Shown: piece by piece, positions 59,209 through 64,000 of the stretch
How the letters are laid out: the number at the start of each line of letters is the position of its first letter
Position numbering within the stretch: the stretch's first letter is position 1
Source of the DNA: JABMPR01 sp964508765
Lineage (GTDB): Bacteria > Fidelibacterota > UBA8477 > JABMPR01
NCBI GenBank assembly: GCA_964508765.1
Contig: CAZDVD010000009.1
Location: forward strand, 42,480 to 106,479
DNA length: 64,000 nt
Direction of reading: 5' to 3'
Made by a program: the position numbers and the translations under genes
The notes under the pieces: generated by a model
What the model saw: only the letters and a program-made list of their open reading frames with translations
What the model was told of the DNA's origin: nothing
Database searches by the model: none

Positions 59209-61935
59209 CTAGTGTGCTTCCAGCCAGTTCTCCCCAATACCTATATCCACCGTTAGGGGAATATCCAGCTCCACAGCATGTTCCATGGTCTCTCTCACCA
59301 GGGCTGAAAGGACTTCTACTTCATCGTCAGGAACTTCAAACACCAATTCATCATGAACCTGAAGAATCATCTTACTTTTCAGACCTTCAGCTTTAATCCG
59401 TTTGTGTACATGGATCATGGCCAATTTGATAATGTCTGCTGCCGTGCCCTGGATGGGCATATTGGTGGCAATTCGCTCTGCCCCTTCCCTGCTCATTCGA
59501 TTTGAAGCATCAATATCGGGGACGGGCCGTTTACGTCCAAAAAGGGTTTGAACGTATTTGTTCTCACGGGCGAATTCGATGGTTTCATCCAGATAATTTC
59601 TAATTCCTGGATACGTATTGAAATAATCACTGATTAATTCAGCAGCTTCTCCCCGGGAGATTTCCAGCTCATTGGACATGCGAAAAGGACCCGCGCCATA
59701 CATAATTCCAAAGTTGACCACCTTGGCCCTGCGCCGCTGATCATCGGATACACCGAACAGGTCAGTCCCAAAAACATGGGCTGCAGTAGCAGTGTGAATA
59801 TCTTCACCATTCTTGAAAGCTTCAATGAGACGTTCATCTTTTGAATACTGAGCCATCAGCCTTAACTCAATCTGGGAATAATCAGCAGCCAGAATTTTCC
59901 AACCCTGAGATTGAGGTCGAAACGCCTTTCGGATATCGCGACCCATTTCAGTTCTCACAGGAATATTCTGGAAATTGGGATTGGTGGAACTTAAACGTCC
60001 TGTGGCAGCAATGGTCTGATTAAAGCTGGAATGAATACGCCCTGTTTTTTCATGAATGAGCAAGGGTAAGGTATCTGTGTAGGTCGATTTGAGCTTGGCC
60101 ACCTGCCGATAATCCAGCATGTAGCGCGGAATGGCATGTTCTTTGGCCAAGATCTGTAGCACATTTACATCCGTGGAATAACCCGTCTTGGTCTTACGAA
60201 TGGGCTTAATGCCCTTCTTCTCAAATAGGATCTCGGCTACCTGACGCGGTGAAGCCACATTAAATTCTTCGCCAGCCTCTTCAAAGATGGCTTTCTCAAG
60301 ACGTGCCAGCTCCAACCCCAGACTTTCGGACATATCATTCAGAATTTTGGCATCTACGAAGGTGCCTTCCCGCTCCATATCCATGAGCACGGGTATGAGG
60401 GGTAGGTCAATGTCATCCAGAACTAGATTGAGCTGATCCTTCGCAATCTTTTCAGCAAGGATCTCATAGAGCTGAAAAGCTATATCCGCATCTTCTGCAG
60501 CATATTCGCTGATAACATCCAGCGTCACCAGATCCATGGTGATTTGATCTTTCCCTTTACCTATCAATGCTTCTATATGAATGGGATCAATGCCCAGATA
60601 CTGGACACTGAGATCATTCATGCCATACCCACGACCACCTGGATTCACCAGATATCCTGCGATTTGTGAATCAAACCCAACCCCTGAGACATCAATGCCA
60701 TAGCTTTTCAGCACAGACAAATCAAACTTAAGATTATGACCGGTCTTCTTGATGGTCTCTGATTCCCAAAAGGGCTTGAGTTCTCTGAGCACGATATCAA
60801 TATCCTCTGAAGTAAAACATCCATCAGGTGGATTGGGATATTTCACGGCAATATAGACCGCGCTATTGGCTTCCCATGAAAAGGATAATCCTACAATCTC
60901 CGTGGTTAGCACGTCTAGACTGGTGGTTTCAAGATCGAAGGCTACCATTTCTTTTGTTTTAAGGGTTTCTACCAATTCAATGAGTTCCGGGATGTGTTTC
61001 ACCACGGTATAATTGTGATTTCTCTCTTCTCTCACCGGTGCATCCCCAGTTGCATACAAGGCCCGTACGTCATCAAGGGGTTTCATGAGATTGAATAATT
61101 CAAATTCCTGAAAAACACTGCGAGCAGCATCAATATCCATGGATTCGATGCGAATTTCTTCCCAGGTAGGCATATCGTCCATATCCGTTTTAATGGTGAC
61201 CAATTCCCGGGACAGCATTGCCTTTTCCCTGTTCTCTTCCAACTTAAGCTTCAATTTTGGATTTTTAACATCGTCGAGCTTCTCATAGAGCTCAAGCATG
61301 CTTCCATGCTCCTGGATCAGTTTTACAGCCGTTTTGGGACCTACGCCAGGTACACCGGGAACATTATCTGAGGCATCACCCATGAGCCCCAGCAAATCAA
61401 TGATCTTTTCAGGGGGAACCCCCCACTTCTCTTCCACAAATTCTGATGTCCAAACTTGGTTGTCCTTGGGATTCACAACTTGAACATTGTCATTGACCAG
61501 TTGGGCAAAATCCTTATCACCGGAGAGTACTTTTACTTCAAAGCCCTGTTCGGCACCGAGTTTTGAGAGGGTACCGATAATATCATCAGCCTCAAACCCT
61601 TCCCGCTTCACATAGGGAATATTCAATTTAGTCACCACATCGTCGATGACAGGTAATTGTGCAGCAAGTTCATCCGGCATTTTTTCGCGAGTGGCTTTGT
61701 ATTCAGGGTATTGTTTGTGGCGAAATGTCTTTTCTTTGGTATCCATGACCACAGCCAAATACTCTGGGTTTTCACGGATCATAAGTCTTAGCATGGCATT
61801 CATGAAACCAAAGATAGCGCTGACTAATTGTCCCTTGGAGTTGATCAGTGGATTTCGAATAAATGCAAAATGGGATCTATAGACGAGGGCTGAACCATCA
61901 ATCAAATATATTACTTTAGATTTTTTATCGGTCAT
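59209..61935 (-). CDS. polA: DNA polymerase I
   Basis: A 908-residue three-domain enzyme. The 5'-3' exonuclease has DGSALVYRSHFAF and GVPGVGPKTAVKL. The 3'-5' proofreading domain keeps its acidic residues: FDLETTSLD, GHNLKFDLSVL and YAAEDAD. The polymerase has DYSQIELRLMA (motif A), RRRAKVVNFGIMYGAG (O-helix, with Phe where E. coli has Phe762) and QVHDELVFEVP (motif C). AGGA before ATG 61935 supports the start. It is a complete, proofreading Pol I for repair and Okazaki fragment processing. Confidence 0.97.
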   Translation of the reverse strand: MTDKKSKVIYLIDGSALVYRSHFAFIRNPLINSKGQLVSAIFGFMNAMLRLMIRENPEYLAVVMDTKEKTFRHKQYPEYKATREKMPDELAAQLPVIDDVVTKLNIPYVKREGFEADDIIGTLSKLGAEQGFEVKVLSGDKDFAQLVNDNVQVVNPKDNQVWTSEFVEEKWGVPPEKIIDLLGLMGDASDNVPGVPGVGPKTAVKLIQEHGSMLELYEKLDDVKNPKLKLKLEENREKAMLSRELVTIKTDMDDMPTWEEIRIESMDIDAARSVFQEFELFNLMKPLDDVRALYATGDAPVREERNHNYTVVKHIPELIELVETLKTKEMVAFDLETTSLDVLTTEIVGLSFSWEANSAVYIAVKYPNPPDGCFTSEDIDIVLRELKPFWESETIKKTGHNLKFDLSVLKSYGIDVSGVGFDSQIAGYLVNPGGRGYGMNDLSVQYLGIDPIHIEALIGKGKDQITMDLVTLDVISEYAAEDADIAFQLYEILAEKIAKDQLNLVLDDIDLPLIPVLMDMEREGTFVDAKILNDMSESLGLELARLEKAIFEEAGEEFNVASPRQVAEILFEKKGIKPIRKTKTGYSTDVNVLQILAKEHAIPRYMLDYRQVAKLKSTYTDTLPLLIHEKTGRIHSSFNQTIAATGRLSSTNPNFQNIPVRTEMGRDIRKAFRPQSQGWKILAADYSQIELRLMAQYSKDERLIEAFKNGEDIHTATAAHVFGTDLFGVSDDQRRRAKVVNFGIMYGAGPFRMSNELEISRGEAAELISDYFNTYPGIRNYLDETIEFARENKYVQTLFGRKRPVPDIDASNRMSREGAERIATNMPIQGTAADIIKLAMIHVHKRIKAEGLKSKMILQVHDELVFEVPDDEVEVLSALVRETMEHAVELDIPLTVDIGIGENWLEAH

Positions 61936-62032
61936 ATCGGTTCCTGCTTATTGGTTGAAAGTTGCTGAGATATAAGCATTTCATCGTGCTTATGCCAGTA
62001 TGATTTCCCAGGATGTGACGTAATGGATGTAC

Positions 62033-63367
62033 TTAGTTAATGTCAACAACAGGGATGAAATTGTCGCTGGGTCCGCAGGCATACAATTCATAAGCACCAG
62101 CATCGAATATTTTGAGTTTGACAATACTTCCCAGGTCATAATTACCTGAGACAAATACCTGCTGGTCTATCTCAGGAGCATCCCAAATGGTGCGCCCCAA
62201 CATTTGCTGGTCATTGTCAGGATCGGGACTATCAATGATGATATCCAACTCCTGACCAATCAGAGCCTGATTATTATTGTATGCAATGCTATGCTGCAGA
62301 TCCATGACTGCATCCATTCTCTGAATTTTCACATCCATGGGGACATCATCCTCCAGATCCGCGCTGCTGGTATCCTCTTCCTCAGAATAGGTAAACACAC
62401 CAACCCGGTCAAACTGAATCTCTTCCAGGAAGTTTAATAGCGTATCAAAATCTTCCTCGGTTTCACCAGGGAACCCAACGATGACAGAGGTTCTCAATTT
62501 TAGTTGAGGAATCTCCTGACGAAGTTCCAGGAGCAATCTTCGTAACCCGTCTGCATCCAAACCCCGCTTCATTGATGTAAGCATATTTGTCGAGGCATGC
62601 TGTACGGGAATATCCAGGTAAGGCAGTAACCGCTTCGCGTTTTTGAAGATGGGGATAAGCTTCCTGGAAAAATGGGAAGGGTGAGCATAGTGCAAACGAA
62701 TCCATTCCAGGCCTTCAACTTCATCCAGCTCGGCCAGTAGTTCATGGAGGTAACGCTTGGGTTTCAAATCCCAACCGTAGGTGGTGGTATCCTGACCAAT
62801 CACCATCATTTCCTTGACACCCCGAGCCACCAGAGAATGGGCTTCACTTACCAAAGAGTCGATCTCACGACTACGCTGTTTACCCCTCATGAGTGGTATG
62901 GCGCAGAAACTACACACATTATCACAACCTTCACTGATCTTAAGGTAGGCATAGTGTCTTGGAGTTAGAAGTTTTCGACGATGATCAGGATCATCTGCCA
63001 GATGGGGTTTGGAAGCGATATAGTCAAAAATATTCCGAAAATCTTCAGTGACGAAAAACTGGTCAACTTCAGGTATTTCCTGGGTGAGCTCTTTCTTGTA
63101 ACGTGCTGATAGGCAGCCTGCTACGAGCAACTCTTTAAGCTGACCATCGGTTTTTAATTGGGCAGCTTCGAGAATGACTTCAATTGATTCCAGCTTAGCA
63201 TCACCTATAAAGCCACAGGTATTGATAATGATGGTACTGGCGTCAGTAGGTTCATCCACGAGTTCAATTCCAGCAGACTCTAATCCCCCGGCAATAATCT
63301 CACTGTCAACGGTATTCTTGACACACCCGAGACTGATAATGTGGACTTTCTTATTTATGTTTTCCAT
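62033..63367 (-). CDS. rimO: Ribosomal protein S12 methylthiotransferase RimO
   Basis: A 444-residue radical SAM enzyme with two Fe-S clusters. The N-terminal MTTase domain has C15 (SLGCVKNTVDSE), C51 (INTCGFI) and C85 (GCLSARY). The radical SAM motif is C148, C152, C155 (GCDNVCSFC). A C-terminal TRAM domain follows. SLGCVKN and FITEDFR-like FVTEDFR favour RimO over MiaB. The frame runs to 63451 through the adjacent inverted repeat; ATG 63367 (MENINKKVHI) is the likely start, and its only purine-rich leader (GAGAG) lies at the edge of that repeat. Confidence 0.93.
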   Translation of the reverse strand: MENINKKVHIISLGCVKNTVDSEIIAGGLESAGIELVDEPTDASTIIINTCGFIGDAKLESIEVILEAAQLKTDGQLKELLVAGCLSARYKKELTQEIPEVDQFFVTEDFRNIFDYIASKPHLADDPDHRRKLLTPRHYAYLKISEGCDNVCSFCAIPLMRGKQRSREIDSLVSEAHSLVARGVKEMMVIGQDTTTYGWDLKPKRYLHELLAELDEVEGLEWIRLHYAHPSHFSRKLIPIFKNAKRLLPYLDIPVQHASTNMLTSMKRGLDADGLRRLLLELRQEIPQLKLRTSVIVGFPGETEEDFDTLLNFLEEIQFDRVGVFTYSEEEDTSSADLEDDVPMDVKIQRMDAVMDLQHSIAYNNNQALIGQELDIIIDSPDPDNDQQMLGRTIWDAPEIDQQVFVSGNYDLGSIVKLKIFDAGAYELYACGPSDNFIPVVDIN

Positions 63368-63380
63368 AATATTTTTTTTC

Positions 63381-63881
63381 TCTCGCGGAGATCGCAAAGA
63401 CGCGGAGACTTTATTTGGGTTTCTCCTCCAAACCATTGACGATGCGGACAAAACCTTGCTTTAATAACTTCTCATTAAAGTTGATGAGAAGACCTAGCTT
63501 GATTTCTGTTAGCTTTAGATATGTTAAAACCTGTTTCTTATGAATGTCAACAAGTCGCTCGACTGACTTCAATTCAATGAGAACTTTATCATTTACAATT
63601 ATGTCAGCTCTGAATCCTCTGTCAAATATTTTTCCATCATATTTGACGGGAATATCGGTTTGAACCGAGGTGGATAAACCTGCTTTTTCTAGTTCATAAA
63701 CTAAAATTCGTTCGTACACGGATTCAAACAAGCCTGGTCCCAGAGTTTGATGTATTTTAATGCTTAGATCCAAAATGATCTTTGATATTTCATTTTCATG
63801 CATGATTAGTAGGTCTTTCCTGAGCATTACTATCGAAAATTAAATATAAATAAGCTCTGCGTCTCTGCGCTCTCCGCGAGA
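63381..63881. mobile_element. GxxExxY cassette 2 with 27-nt terminal inverted repeats
   Basis: The left end (63381-63407) and the inverted right end (63881-63855) share 24 of 27 bases and both begin TCTCGCGGAGA, followed by CGCA(A/G)AGACGC. They enclose one GxxExxY gene, for a total of about 501 nt. The left end resembles the left end of cassette 1 at 7208 over about 27 nt with one indel. No target duplication is obvious. It lies between rimO and ftsY. Confidence 0.6.
63411..63803 (-). CDS. GxxExxY family protein (PD-(D/E)XK-like)
   Basis: A protein of about 130 residues: GPGLFESVYERILVYEL holds the GxxExxY motif, and GFRADIIV with VLIELKSVE gives the D...ExK nuclease-like core. LGLLINFNEKLLKQGFVRIV is the family C-terminus. 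It is a diverged paralogue of 7259-7645 (HxxLxxGLxESxYE and IELK shared). I prefer ATG 63803 (MHENEISK), the usual family start; an ATG at 63827 is also in frame. Both copies lie within related inverted repeats. Confidence 0.85.
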   Translation of the reverse strand: MHENEISKIILDLSIKIHQTLGPGLFESVYERILVYELEKAGLSTSVQTDIPVKYDGKIFDRGFRADIIVNDKVLIELKSVERLVDIHKKQVLTYLKLTEIKLGLLINFNEKLLKQGFVRIVNGLEEKPK

Positions 63882-63899
63882 ACGCTCATGTTTATCCTG

Positions 63900-64000
63900 T
63901 TAGGAAGCTACCTCGAATAGTGCCTGAACATAACTGGCTGCATCGAAATCCTGGATATCTTCCTTCTGCTCACCTATTCCAATATATTTCACAGGGATAT
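63900..64000 (-). CDS. ftsY: Signal recognition particle receptor FtsY, C-terminal end
   Basis: The last 33 codons and stop of a gene that enters from the right edge. IPVKYIGIGEQKEDIQDFDA followed by YVQALF is the hallmark end of the NG GTPase domain of FtsY, as opposed to Ffh, which carries an M domain after this point. It partners with the SRP RNA encoded at 14420-14534. Confidence 0.88.
   Translation of the reverse strand, partial: IPVKYIGIGEQKEDIQDFDAASYVQALFEVAS

Noticed and set aside
63368..63451. 28-residue N-terminal extension of rimO
   Set aside because: It is encoded by the terminal repeat of the GxxExxY cassette and overlaps that gene; the family start is MENINKK at 63367.

Overview
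The window looks like a chromosomal segment of a Gram-negative bacterium. Several encoded proteins are lipoproteins with lipobox cysteines or carry export signals, and the peptidoglycan genes use the diaminopimelate route. The gene set fits a lineage in or near the Fibrobacteres-Chlorobi-Bacteroidetes (FCB) group, possibly a Marinimicrobia-like organism: a Bacteroidota-style dihydroorotase with a DPQVHFR metal motif, a DUF5683-like protein, a lamin-tail lipoprotein, and a fused phytol-kinase/DUF92 protein. This placement is inference from gene content; no rRNA is present to fix it. A run of 100 N (1011-1110) with an identical 55-nt sequence on both sides shows that the window is a scaffold joined from contigs.

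Layout. 1-800 is the 5' part of a long-chain acyl-CoA synthetase. Then come a promoter and tRNA-Leu(CAA), cut by the N gap. 1396-2693 holds an iodotyrosine-deiodinase-like nitroreductase and an SGNH hydrolase on the + strand, converging on dihydroorotase. From 14543 down to 2690 nearly everything is on the - strand: SRP RNA, dnaX, ybaB, recR, pgsA, pgpA, cinA, thpR and recA (mostly with 1-4 nt overlaps), a terminator, a GxxExxY-family insert, recX, comEC and pyrC. This is a replication, recombination and competence block with two phospholipid genes. 14697-33022 (- strand) carries an M18 aminopeptidase, an IS200-like element, dprA, obgE, hutH, dinG, a geranylgeranyl-reductase/ferredoxin pair, an NSS transporter, ridA, lysA, gcvPB and alaS. 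33023-36117 is an accessory patch: an IS630-type pseudogene, a soluble PAS histidine kinase, a second IS end remnant and dispersed repeats. 36118-49684 carries lepB, an rnhB-yraN fusion, thioredoxin, a DUF523 protein, several lipoproteins, a Na/phosphate cotransporter with two CYTH-type genes, tRNA-Leu(CAG) in a repeat-rich gap, and secreted proteins of which one is a PD40 propeller. 49960-55095 is a lysine/DAP cluster read as dapE-like, lysC, dapB, dapA, dapD. 55300-59131 (+ strand) has the phytol-kinase/DUF92 fusion, murA and murB. 59209-64000 (- strand) has polA, rimO, a second GxxExxY insert and the 3' end of ftsY.

The observations I consider most worth following are these. Two GxxExxY genes are each enclosed by related terminal inverted repeats, so they look like about 0.5-kb cassettes. 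dnaX contains an in-frame A AAA AAG slip site with an upstream SD-like element, predicting a 417-residue gamma form. MurA has Asp in place of the fosfomycin-target Cys. The IS630 transposase is broken by two single-A insertions, and a second copy of its end lies beyond the histidine kinase gene. Two isoprenoid-alcohol kinase domains are fused in one protein. A phosphate transporter is coupled to two triphosphate-tunnel-type genes.
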